Source: Imperialibacter roseus (lineage in GTDB: Bacteria; Bacteroidota; Bacteroidia; Cytophagales; Cyclobacteriaceae). From it: a stretch of DNA of 64,000 bases. Under the pieces are notes generated by a model. That model was not told the origin of the DNA, did no database searches, and saw only the letters and a program-made list of their open reading frames with translations. The position numbers and the translations under genes were made by a program. The stretch lies in the NCBI RefSeq assembly GCF_032999765.1, contig NZ_CP136051.1, forward strand, positions 4,564,417 to 4,628,416, given 5' to 3'. Shown here in pieces: positions 1-7,748 of the stretch. Within the stretch, counting starts at the first letter, position 1. Every line of letters begins with the position of its first letter.

Positions 1-79
1 TACCCAAATCATTTGCCCTTTTAAGTTAAATGCCTGGTCTCCTTGCCTGCAAGGATAGGTATAATGTCTTAAATCGGAA

Positions 80-3079
80 TCAATCGAAGTTCCAGCTTTC
101 CCGTTCTGCTTCTATTTCTGCGACCCGGTCGGCGTATTCTCTTTCGAAGGCCTTGTATTCTTCTGGTGGAAGCAGGTCGAGGAGTTGAATCACTCCATTT
201 TCAGCGTAGTTTTGGAATCCCATATCGAGTGCCAGCCAAATGTATTTCCTGATTATTTCCGGGTTGTAGGGATTGGTCTCAATGCTGGCTACAAGCACAT
301 CGTAAGCTGCTTCGTCTTCTTTCATTTCCCGTAAAAATTCGGCGGCAGCCATTGCGAGGGTGGCATTGAAAGGATTACTAACAATCGCCTCCTTCAAAGC
401 AGTTGCATCGTTCACCTTCACGGCCTGAGCAGCTCTTACCCACACCTGGCCATACTTTGGCGGCAGGCTGTTGATCAAATCACTATTATCCAGTTTTGGC
501 AGCCCACCCTCTTTAATCGCCAGTTCCAATTCCAAAATCGTCATTTCGGACTGTGCCCAGTCGTTCAGCAATGGATTGTCTATTAGCTGCTGTGCGGCTT
601 GTGTGTCTCCGGCGTTGAAATAAGCCTGTGCAAGACAAACCAAGGCTGCCTTCTTCATGCTTTCGCTTTCGAAAGCGGCCAGAACATCATCCTGCTGCGT
701 TTCGTTTAGTCGCCGCCCAAACCAACGAAAGTACTGGTATCGTTGTTGGTCGGTTGCCAAGCTGCTCAAATCCGATGTCTCCGACAATTTGAGCATAGAT
801 TCAGCAAGCGTTGACGTGCCCTCATGGGTTTCCAACAAAATCCACTTCAAAGTCGCCTGCTCCCAGTTTCCAGCTTCAGATAATGCAATCGCCTGGTTGA
901 TATCAGCATCAGGATAGCTTTCAGCAGAAGCACTTTCAAAATACTCAGCTGCTTTCATAGCTGCTCCCTGATCAAGCGCCATCACGCTCATCAAATGGAA
1001 ACAATAGCCCCTGTAGGTGGGAAACCCTTGCTGCACCCGGTTGAGGATCTGAATGGCTTGGGAAGCCTTGCCTTGGTAGTAAAGATGCAGCGCATGTGCG
1101 ATGGACAAGGGGCCGTAAAAGCCTGCATTCGAAGAAGCATCCACCATAGCAGGCAACCTGTCGGTCAGTTTTCCTTCCGTCTGCCCCATATCTACTATGG
1201 CAGCGTTGTAAACAAAGGGGAAAGTGAAGCCAGATAGTGTTGAGTCGGGTAGAAAAGGCTTCACTACTTCTGGTAATTGGTTCGTGGCATTTTTAGCCAT
1301 GGCTGCCAATGCATTGGTCAGGAAGCCAAAAGGAAGCTGGTCGTTCACTACCTCCTCTATTTCATCGGCACCAATTTGCTGGCCCGCCTTGAACGACACA
1401 TATCCAAGATTGGTGTTAGCAGCACGGCGGGAAAATTCTTCGCCGAGGCCCTGCCGCAAATAAAATGTCGCAGAGTCGAGAATATTGGTCGAAGAATAAA
1501 GAACGCCAAGGTTGTTGCCGATGTAGCCATTAGAAGGGAATTTGCTCTTCCCCTTCTGCAAAGCGAAAATGCCTTTAAAGAATTGGTCGGTATTTTGATA
1601 TTGGTTGCTCAGATTGACAAAAGCGTGAGGAGAAGGGTTCTTACCAGCTGCCAGTTCAAACCTATACAGTGCTTCACCCAGCTTCTCTTTGCTGTTGGCA
1701 ATGAAGCCCAGCTGATAGTTAGACTTGTGGTTTTGATAACCATACAATGCCCCCTGAAGATAGTACTGTTCACTCAGCAGCTGCTCATTTCTCACCTTGT
1801 ACAAATCGCCCAATGAGTTGTAGTACCCTGCAATTGACTGATTGAGTGCGACACGATTGGACAGCAAAAACAAAGCGGTTACAGCAATGGCGCCTGCCAG
1901 GCGGTAAGTTGGATATGGCAAGGCCCCTTCTTTGAAGACAATGCGGTGCACAGCCATGTTCCTCATCAAAGGTGTGATGAAGTTGACGATAATGTATAGC
2001 AAAAAGATAACGCCAAAGCCAAGCTGGCTGAACAGAATGGCGTCTTCAAATGCTTCCAGCACGGGGTCGTTGCCCTGCAACAGTTGGTAGCCAATAGTAG
2101 TGAAGCTAATCCCGCATAGGGCGACATAGAAAACAGCAGCGACAGGATAAAAAGGAGCTGTGCGTTCGTACTTGGCCTCTCTGGCTTTCAACCCCCAAAG
2201 ACCCAAGACGGCGGCAAGGCCGAGCATCAGAAATTCGTTGAGATAGAGAATATCCCAAGTGAGGTAGCGGGCGTTGTGTGCGTAGGCCAGCCCCACGTTA
2301 ACAAGATAGAATATGCTGAATGTGAAAAAGTGCACCCAGTTTTTTGAGCCTGCCTGCGCCTTGCCACTGGTGATCATTCGCAGGATGAAATAGACAACTT
2401 CGTGGCCCACCAACAAAGCAAACACAACGACAATGATTACAGGAGCTGTGAAATTGTATTGAGCGAGCGTATAAAAGGGATCTTCAATTTGAGAACCAAA
2501 GTAAATAATTACTGCAAGGAGCGTGAATGCTCCGGTAAAGGCAAAAAACCTTTTCACCAAAGGAATATGGTTTTTAAAAGCATGAAAATAATAGCTAAGC
2601 GGCAGAAAAAGCAGTATGCCAATCGCCAGAGGTTTGTAGTCGAACCAGCCAAAAAGAAGGAGCTGCTCCAGGCGCATCGAAATCAGTAAACCTATGAAAA
2701 CCACGGAAGCTACCATGTACCAAAACCGGGGCAGGTAAGTAGAAACAGCCAGCAGCAGGCTGTAAAACAGAGAAAGAAGCCCCAGATAAACCACACCCGC
2801 CCAGGGGCGGATGATCCAGGTGCTGCCCTCGAAATGCTGCTTGACCAGGTATACATCGGCGGGGATGTCCAGATCGAAAAGCCCAACGGAAACATGGTCC
2901 AGTACAAGTTTAACGGTCTCTGTTTCGGAAGTGAGGTACCAGTCGAGCACGAGGTGGTGGCCCGCAATTTCGAAACCTAAAACGATTAGTATAAGGAGGC
3001 TGGCGATGGCTGCTATGGCAACAAAAAGCCGCCTGAGTTCGAAAGGCCACTCCCTCCAGAAAGCCCAGCTTTCGTTCAT
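80..3079 (-). CDS. Polytopic membrane protein with C-terminal TPR region
   Basis: A 999-residue protein. Residues about 1-410 hold roughly ten hydrophobic segments with short polar links, and residues about 415-990 are soluble, helical and tetratricopeptide-like, with recurrent Asn/Tyr/Ala-rich helix pairs. The TPR part probably faces the cytoplasm or periplasm and binds a partner protein. No catalytic motif was recognised. The start lies one base after the gatC stop, so translation is probably coupled to gatC and the acyltransferase upstream. This is a Bacteroidota-type 'tetratricopeptide repeat membrane protein'. The substrate or partner is unknown. The reading frame is certain; the function is not. 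Confidence 0.85.
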   Translation of the reverse strand: MNESWAFWREWPFELRRLFVAIAAIASLLILIVLGFEIAGHHLVLDWYLTSETETVKLVLDHVSVGLFDLDIPADVYLVKQHFEGSTWIIRPWAGVVYLGLLSLFYSLLLAVSTYLPRFWYMVASVVFIGLLISMRLEQLLLFGWFDYKPLAIGILLFLPLSYYFHAFKNHIPLVKRFFAFTGAFTLLAVIIYFGSQIEDPFYTLAQYNFTAPVIIVVVFALLVGHEVVYFILRMITSGKAQAGSKNWVHFFTFSIFYLVNVGLAYAHNARYLTWDILYLNEFLMLGLAAVLGLWGLKAREAKYERTAPFYPVAAVFYVALCGISFTTIGYQLLQGNDPVLEAFEDAILFSQLGFGVIFLLYIIVNFITPLMRNMAVHRIVFKEGALPYPTYRLAGAIAVTALFLLSNRVALNQSIAGYYNSLGDLYKVRNEQLLSEQYYLQGALYGYQNHKSNYQLGFIANSKEKLGEALYRFELAAGKNPSPHAFVNLSNQYQNTDQFFKGIFALQKGKSKFPSNGYIGNNLGVLYSSTNILDSATFYLRQGLGEEFSRRAANTNLGYVSFKAGQQIGADEIEEVVNDQLPFGFLTNALAAMAKNATNQLPEVVKPFLPDSTLSGFTFPFVYNAAIVDMGQTEGKLTDRLPAMVDASSNAGFYGPLSIAHALHLYYQGKASQAIQILNRVQQGFPTYRGYCFHLMSVMALDQGAAMKAAEYFESASAESYPDADINQAIALSEAGNWEQATLKWILLETHEGTSTLAESMLKLSETSDLSSLATDQQRYQYFRWFGRRLNETQQDDVLAAFESESMKKAALVCLAQAYFNAGDTQAAQQLIDNPLLNDWAQSEMTILELELAIKEGGLPKLDNSDLINSLPPKYGQVWVRAAQAVKVNDATALKEAIVSNPFNATLAMAAAEFLREMKEDEAAYDVLVASIETNPYNPEIIRKYIWLALDMGFQNYAENGVIQLLDLLPPEEYKAFEREYADRVAEIEAERESWNFD

Positions 3080-3080
3080 A

Positions 3081-3368
3081 TTATTCGATTACCTTGGGTA
3101 CGATGAAGAACTTGTCGTCGTGCTGAGGTGCGTTGGCAAGACCTTCTTCCCGTGGAAGCTCCTCCGTTACCTTGTCCTCTCTGAAAGCATTCAGTTCATA
3201 CGACATGCTTACCAGGGGATCCACAGCCTTTGTGTCCAACTCATTGAGCTTTTCAACCCAAGTGAGGATTTCACTCAGGCTGTTGAGCATTTCCTTTTCG
3301 TTGGAAGGATCCAATTCAAGCCTGGCCAGGTGAGCCAGTTTGTGCAAGGTGTCTTTATCTATTTTCAT
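3081..3368 (-). CDS. gatC: Asp-tRNA(Asn)/Glu-tRNA(Gln) amidotransferase subunit C
   Basis: The 95-residue length and sequence match GatC. The N-terminal helix carries LAHLARLEL (residues about 11-19), followed by a long amphipathic helix and the conserved VDPLVSM segment (about 49-55), then an extended C-terminal tail ending near the FFIVPKVIE motif. GatC clamps GatA to GatB in the GatCAB complex that amidates mischarged Asp-tRNA(Asn) or Glu-tRNA(Gln) in the cytoplasm. gatA and gatB are not in this window, which is common in Bacteroidota. It overlaps the acyltransferase upstream by four bases and is followed after one base by the TPR membrane protein. Confidence 0.93.
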   Translation of the reverse strand: MKIDKDTLHKLAHLARLELDPSNEKEMLNSLSEILTWVEKLNELDTKAVDPLVSMSYELNAFREDKVTEELPREEGLANAPQHDDKFFIVPKVIE

Positions 3369-4120
3369 TCAGTATCTTTTGCAAATTTTTCAGGGAAGCG
3401 ATTCCTGAGTTCTTCATCTATCACCCTAAAACATTCATCCTTCAGTTCGTCCACCTTATCAATTGTCATCCCTTTGGTGTCGATGGGCTCGTGGAGCACA
3501 ATTTTAGGGCGTTTGAAACGAATGACAAAACGATTGTCGTCCGGTAAAATTATCCAATTGTATGGAATGGTCACTGGAACAATTGGAATTTGTTTCTCAA
3601 TGGCCATACGGAAGGCGCCATCCTTAAACGGCGTCATCTTTGGCGAATGCACGACCTTGATTCCTCCTTCGGGAAAAATGATCACGGATTTCTTTTCATC
3701 CAGTGCAATGGCTGCTCTTTTGTAGACTTCGGCCCTGCTTCTGGCCCTCTCCCTGTCGACCATGATGTGTAACTTCCTAAACATAAAGCCAAACAGCGGC
3801 ACTTTGGCAATGCTGCTTTTGCCCACGAAAACACAAGGTGAATGCACAAATCCCATTACGGGGATGTCGAGGTAGGAAAAATGGTTGGAGCAGAAGATGT
3901 AGTTTTGGCGGCCGTCCCGTTTGAAGCGCCACTCCTCACTAATGGGCAATCCAATCAGAAAGAAGTAAACAATCGCCCACCAATAGTTCACCTTTAGCAC
4001 CATTCTGGATGCCGGCGGGTAATAGATTCCCAGCAGGAACCAGGGAAAAAGAATCAGAAACGTAATAGAAAATACCAGCAGGGCGTATCCTACATACAGC
4101 CGGTTGAAGAATAGCTTCAT
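3365..4120 (-). CDS. plsC: 1-acyl-sn-glycerol-3-phosphate acyltransferase (PlsC family)
   Basis: A 251-residue membrane-associated acyltransferase. The family HX4D motif is seen as NHFSYLD (His80, Asp85), and the FPEGG block that binds the glycerol phosphate is at residues 149-153. One or two hydrophobic segments lie at residues 10-60. The family transfers an acyl chain to lysophosphatidate in phospholipid synthesis, at the inner face of the inner membrane. It is the first gene of a three-gene unit with gatC (four-base overlap) and the TPR membrane protein. Bacteroidota often carry several paralogues, so the exact acceptor (lysophosphatidate or an aminolipid) is not proven. Confidence 0.88.
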   Translation of the reverse strand: MKLFFNRLYVGYALLVFSITFLILFPWFLLGIYYPPASRMVLKVNYWWAIVYFFLIGLPISEEWRFKRDGRQNYIFCSNHFSYLDIPVMGFVHSPCVFVGKSSIAKVPLFGFMFRKLHIMVDRERARSRAEVYKRAAIALDEKKSVIIFPEGGIKVVHSPKMTPFKDGAFRMAIEKQIPIVPVTIPYNWIILPDDNRFVIRFKRPKIVLHEPIDTKGMTIDKVDELKDECFRVIDEELRNRFPEKFAKDTE

Positions 4121-4268
4121 GGGTTTAAATACATGTTATGCGGGAAATTTGAGCCTTTAGTTATTTAATAAGCCTCACTCTCAATTATTCGGTTCTTATA
4201 ATTATTCTGCTTGACTAATTTGAACCTTAGAGGTTTACATTTTGTCCAATAAGTATTAATTTTAATTA

Positions 4269-4505
4269 ATGGACAAATTACTACAAAGAATAGTGATAGA
4301 TTCGGAGGTTTGTAACGGGCAGCCAGTTATCCGTGGTATGCGAATCACTGTCAAAACGATCCTTGAATATCTGGCGGCCGGCGAGTCGACATCCAATATC
4401 CTTGAAGCCTATCCAATTCTTGAAAAAGGGGATATCCAGGCTGCGATTCTTTATGCTTCAAAATTTCTTGACATTGATGTTAAATCAATCAAGTTGGCCT
4501 CATAG
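4269..4505 (+). CDS. DUF433 antitoxin, copy 1
   Basis: This 78-residue protein has the DUF433 pattern: a short beta lead, CNGQPVIRGMRITV (residues about 15-28), then helices with the alternating EYLAAG and ILEAYPILEKGDIQAAI segments that form a winged-helix-like fold. DUF433 proteins are antitoxins paired with DUF5615 PIN-like toxins. The next gene, after five bases, is a DUF5615 gene broken by a frameshift. A second, intact pair of the same type is at 56911-57503, and the two antitoxins share the PVIRGMR block. It lies alone on the plus strand between minus-strand operons, so it has its own promoter in the 148-base gap upstream. Confidence 0.85.
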   Translation: MDKLLQRIVIDSEVCNGQPVIRGMRITVKTILEYLAAGESTSNILEAYPILEKGDIQAAILYASKFLDIDVKSIKLAS

Positions 4506-4510
4506 CAAAC

Positions 4511-4859
4511 ATGAGATTTCTTGTTGATGTTAACCTGCCTAAATTTTTCAGCCATTTTAATTCTCCCGCTTTTTCGCATGTAGTTGACATCAATCCCCAG
4601 ATGAGAGATGTGGATATATGGTTACTTGAACAAAAATGAAGAAGTGATCCTGACAAAGGATACGGACTTTTACAACAGGTATCTTAATTCCGAGTCCGGT
4701 CCAAAGGTCATTTATTTTCAACTTGGCAATATCACACTTCCTGCGTTACATGAATATTTTAGTAAAAACTGGGTGCCGATAAAAGAGCTGATTAAAGAAT
4801 GTGATTTCCTTATTGCCAGAAAAGACTCGATAGAGACATTTAAGAGAAAGGGCAAATAA
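4511..4859 (+). pseudogene. DUF5615 PIN-like toxin, frameshifted
   Basis: The frame opened by ATG 4511 encodes a DUF5615 N-terminus (MRFLVDVNLP, then HVVDINPQ and DIWLLEQ) but meets TGA at 4637-4639. The family continuation (NEEVILTKDTDFYNR, then VIYFQLGNI) lies in the next frame to 4859. The junction is a run of five A at 4632-4636; removing one A joins the two halves into the family's normal length of about 115 residues. The catalytic acidic residues therefore fall in different frames. It may be a genuine inactivating insertion, an error in a homopolymer, or, less likely, a +1 frameshift site. The intact paralogue is at 57141-57503. Confidence 0.82.
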
Positions 4860-4898
4860 GGTATTCCTAATCACCGAAAAAGGGGCACCGCTCATTAA

Positions 4899-5324
4899 CT
4901 ACCCCATCCTCACGCACAACCAGGTTGCCTCCAAAGCCAGCAGCTCGTTTACATAGGCGATGCCAGACTGCTTGATCAGCTTGTCGCTGATGCGGATGTT
5001 TTTGATCACATATTTTACTGGCTGATCGTATTCCACTCCTTTGAAAAACTCTGCGTGTTCAATACTGGTCAGGGCAAACAGGCCGTCCAAAATACCCATT
5101 TGCTTGATGGCGGCACCTCCACACTGCGCCATCGACTCAATCAGGATAGTGCCTGGCACGAAGTTATGCTCCGGAAAACTTCCCTTCAGCCAAAGGTTAG
5201 TTTCACTATCGAAGGTTTTGACTGCCACGATCTCTTCTTTGTTGGCCGAAACAATGTCGTCAACAAACAAGAATGGGGCTCTGTGAGGCAGGAGCTCTTC
5301 GATGGTTTGATCACCTCGTTTCAT
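4899..5324 (-). CDS. FabZ-like hotdog protein lacking the catalytic His
   Basis: The 141-residue length and the blocks LLPHRAPFLFVDDI (residues 11-24) and PGTILIESMAQCGG (57-70) match beta-hydroxyacyl-ACP dehydratases of the FabZ/FabA fold. In FabZ the catalytic pair is the His of GHFP and a Glu fourteen residues later. Here the Glu is present (Glu63) but the His position reads GSFP (Ser49); a His occurs four residues further (PEHN). The protein may use a shifted His, act in a specialised lipid or pigment pathway, or have lost dehydratase activity. It lies alone between the toxin remnant and a secreted protein, 77 bases from its neighbour. Confidence 0.75.
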   Translation of the reverse strand: MKRGDQTIEELLPHRAPFLFVDDIVSANKEEIVAVKTFDSETNLWLKGSFPEHNFVPGTILIESMAQCGGAAIKQMGILDGLFALTSIEHAEFFKGVEYDQPVKYVIKNIRISDKLIKQSGIAYVNELLALEATWLCVRMG

Positions 5325-5401
5325 GTATGATACATTTAGTAATCGAATTGCAGATATGTAAAAATGCGATTAGCCAGCCCCATTTTTTGAGTGCCGCCTT
5401 A

Positions 5402-6469
5402 CTAAAATTTAAATTTAATTATTTTGGGAAAATAAAGGTTTTCGTTCCTGACAAGCTCCGAAAAGTCAACATTATTCACATTATAGGTGATAATTAGTCC
5501 ATCACTTTGCAGCTCAGGGTGGGCATTGGCTGAGTACATTAAATCAGTTTCTCTTAACACTGGTTTATAAATCATTGTTGATTCAGACCATGGACCTTCT
5601 GGCTTAGAAGCCGTTCTGATTCCAATTTCCGCTTGCCCGAAGCCATAAGTCTGCACCTGCATGTATTGTTGGATATCCGACTGATAATGGACCGAAAACT
5701 CCGTTTGGCCTACAAAGAGCGGAGCCGGCAAGTCAGCAAGTTCTGAATCTGGTAACCATTGCTGACCATCCCACCACTCGAATTCTTTAACATCCTGAGA
5801 CAGTAGTTTTTCTATCTCAAATTTCAATAAAAAAACTTCGTGACTACCAGGTTCCTTTACACCGTAGGCGTAGAGGAAATCTTCATCTGAAAGAACAGCT
5901 GAAGAACCAACAATCACTCCATGGGTATCAACGCCGCTGATGTAGGCGATTTTCCAATTCTCAGGTATTTCCTGTGCATTTTGTATCAACGCTATATGCC
6001 AACCAACAACTTGAAAACCCAGGCCATCTGTGGCTGTTGCCACCTCCATCAAAAAAATCACCAGTTGGCGTCTGATTATTGCACCATGGCCCGTCCATAA
6101 CCAGTTTGGTCCTGATATTTTAAAAAAAGAATCGCTTGCATTGTCCTTCCCCACACCTGGGAAGGACATTTTTGAGTGCGCCATATCGGTTCCGTCCTGA
6201 ATGCCAATGCTATTTCTAATTAATCCAGCATTTGCTCTTGTTCCGCTACCTGTTTTATCAACAAAAGTATCGCTGAATAACCAAAGAACTTTCCCGTTTC
6301 CAAGGTTTACAGTAGCAGCACCGTCTGCGCCCCGCCAATGTCTATCGCCCTTAAAAAGTGAATTGTCAATTTCTTCGACGGCGAAAGAGCTAAAAGGAAA
6401 TGTGCTTTGAGAAAATGCCTGAGCTGTCGATGCCAGCAATAGTAGCATCACCACAAAATAGCTTCTCAT
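5402..6469 (-). CDS. Secreted propeller-like protein (DUF5005/DUF4185-like)
   Basis: A 355-residue protein with a clear signal peptide (residues 1-20, cleavage after SFAQ-like AFSQ). The mature part has RGADGAATVNLGNG and LWLFSDTF (about 46-68), a NSIGIQ segment, WTGHGAI and repeated beta-strand blocks, the arrangement seen in DUF5005/DUF4185 proteins, which fold as five-bladed propellers related to glycoside hydrolases. A carbohydrate-related extracytoplasmic role is inferred only from the family. The next gene on the same strand, 18 bases upstream in position, is an exported Gfo/Idh/MocA protein, which would fit sugar metabolism. No sorting tail is present, so it is probably periplasmic. 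Confidence 0.6.
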   Translation of the reverse strand: MRSYFVVMLLLLASTAQAFSQSTFPFSSFAVEEIDNSLFKGDRHWRGADGAATVNLGNGKVLWLFSDTFVDKTGSGTRANAGLIRNSIGIQDGTDMAHSKMSFPGVGKDNASDSFFKISGPNWLWTGHGAIIRRQLVIFLMEVATATDGLGFQVVGWHIALIQNAQEIPENWKIAYISGVDTHGVIVGSSAVLSDEDFLYAYGVKEPGSHEVFLLKFEIEKLLSQDVKEFEWWDGQQWLPDSELADLPAPLFVGQTEFSVHYQSDIQQYMQVQTYGFGQAEIGIRTASKPEGPWSESTMIYKPVLRETDLMYSANAHPELQSDGLIITYNVNNVDFSELVRNENLYFPKIIKFKF

Positions 6470-6487
6470 AAAAAATCGTTCAAAGCC

Positions 6488-7621
6488 CTAAACAGGGTTC
6501 ACCAATTCTCTCTTTCCCGAACCAATCGACTTGTAAATCGCTTCCACTACCAGCAAGTCCTTCAGGCCTTCATAGCCGTTGACAGGTGATTCCTTGTTCT
6601 CTTTCACACAGCGGCTGAAATCGTCCATTTGCAGGGCTTGATGGATTGTATGAGGAATGTCCATTTCTCCCTTGTTGGTTTTGCCTTTGATGGGCCCATA
6701 GCCAAAAGCAGGGCGAAGCTCAGCCCAACCTTTTTCGTAGGCTACGTAAAGCCTTTCAGTCGATGCAGCGTAGGTGGTGGTGCAGGTTGCCACAGCACCG
6801 CTCGAAAATTCCATTTGCCAGGTAATCGTTTCATCTACCTCTTTGAATTTGACAGGGTCGGTTTTGTACTCCTGGGCCGTAACGGCAATGGGCTGCTCAC
6901 CTGTTGCATAACGAGCGCCGTTGATGCAGTACACACCCACATCGTACATGGCACCGCCTCCGGCAAGGGCTTTCTTCAGCCTCCACTGGGTTGGATCGCC
7001 TATTTTAAAGCCGTCGGCTGCTTCAACGAGTTTCACAGCTCCAAAATCTTTTTCTCTCTTCAAGCGCATGATTTCCTGAGTATGCGGCTCAGAGTGCAGC
7101 CTGTACCCAATAGCCAATTTTACTTTGGCCTTGTCGCAGGCGGCAATCATTTCACGGCACTCGGCGGGGTTAAGTGCCATGGGCTTCTCGCAAATCACAT
7201 GCTTGCCCGCTTTGGCAGCCCTGATGGTGTATTCCTTGTGCATGCTGTTGGGCAGCACCACATAAATGATATCGATGTCGGGGTTGTCCTTGATTTTGTC
7301 GAATGTATCGTAGCTGTACACATTCTTATCGGCAATGTTGTACTTCTCTTTCCATTCAGGAATTTTAGACGGCGTGCCAGTAACGATTCCCGCCAGATAG
7401 CACTCGCCTGTTTTTTCAAGGGCAGGTGCCAGTAAGTTTTTGGCATAATAACCCAGTCCTACAAGGGCAATCCCCAATTTTTTACCCTGTCTCGGCTTTG
7501 GAAAATAGGGCACAGAAGCTAGTGCTGTCCCGGTCGGAATGGTAAGTAATGAAGCTCCGAGTGCAGCGCCTGCTCCCAGTTTCATCGTATCTAAAAATTT
7601 GCGGCGTGAGTAGGTAGTCAT
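6488..7621 (-). CDS. Tat-exported Gfo/Idh/MocA family oxidoreductase
   Basis: The N-terminus has a twin-arginine signal (SRRKFL, residues 5-10, then a hydrophobic Ala/Gly stretch). A Rossmann motif GLGYYA follows at 55-60, and the family CEKP motif with the NAD(P)-proximal Lys is at 144-147. The C-terminal half is the alpha/beta GFO_IDH_MocA_C domain. The family oxidises or reduces sugars and cyclitols with a tightly held NAD(P). Export by Tat fits a glucose-fructose oxidoreductase-like periplasmic enzyme. It precedes the propeller-like protein by 18 bases, suggesting one transcript. A second exported member of the superfamily is at 49488-50780. Confidence 0.88.
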   Translation of the reverse strand: MTTYSRRKFLDTMKLGAGAALGASLLTIPTGTALASVPYFPKPRQGKKLGIALVGLGYYAKNLLAPALEKTGECYLAGIVTGTPSKIPEWKEKYNIADKNVYSYDTFDKIKDNPDIDIIYVVLPNSMHKEYTIRAAKAGKHVICEKPMALNPAECREMIAACDKAKVKLAIGYRLHSEPHTQEIMRLKREKDFGAVKLVEAADGFKIGDPTQWRLKKALAGGGAMYDVGVYCINGARYATGEQPIAVTAQEYKTDPVKFKEVDETITWQMEFSSGAVATCTTTYAASTERLYVAYEKGWAELRPAFGYGPIKGKTNKGEMDIPHTIHQALQMDDFSRCVKENKESPVNGYEGLKDLLVVEAIYKSIGSGKRELVNPV

Positions 7622-7696
7622 TGGCTATTAGTTTTTTGAACAATCAAGATAGTGAGAATATCAGGTTTTAGGCAACGATGTTGTGTAATAGGCAAC

Positions 7697-7720
7697 AAAA
7701 AACCCCGCCAATGGCAGGGT
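7697..7720 (-). terminator. Intrinsic terminator of the 1375-residue protein gene
   Basis: The plus strand reads six A, then CCC-C-GCC, loop AAT, GGC-A-GGG. On the minus strand this is a six-pair hairpin with one internal mismatch followed by six T, lying 29 bases after the stop of the 7749-11876 gene. The same 17-base core occurs again at 14941-14957. Confidence 0.75.
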
Positions 7721-7748
7721 CTTTCGTAATGATCACGGTTGTTGTGGA

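Noticed and set aside
1-79. Left edge of the window
   Set aside because: No gene end, repeat or RNA could be recognised in these 79 bases.
2811-3725. A 304-codon frame on the plus strand
   Set aside because: It runs antisense across the TPR protein, gatC and plsC, three well-supported genes, and shows no conserved motif.
4608-4859. Separate small gene starting at ATG 4608
   Set aside because: Its first residues (MWIYGYLNK) come from the wrong frame of the toxin; the rest is the C-terminal half of the frameshifted DUF5615 gene.
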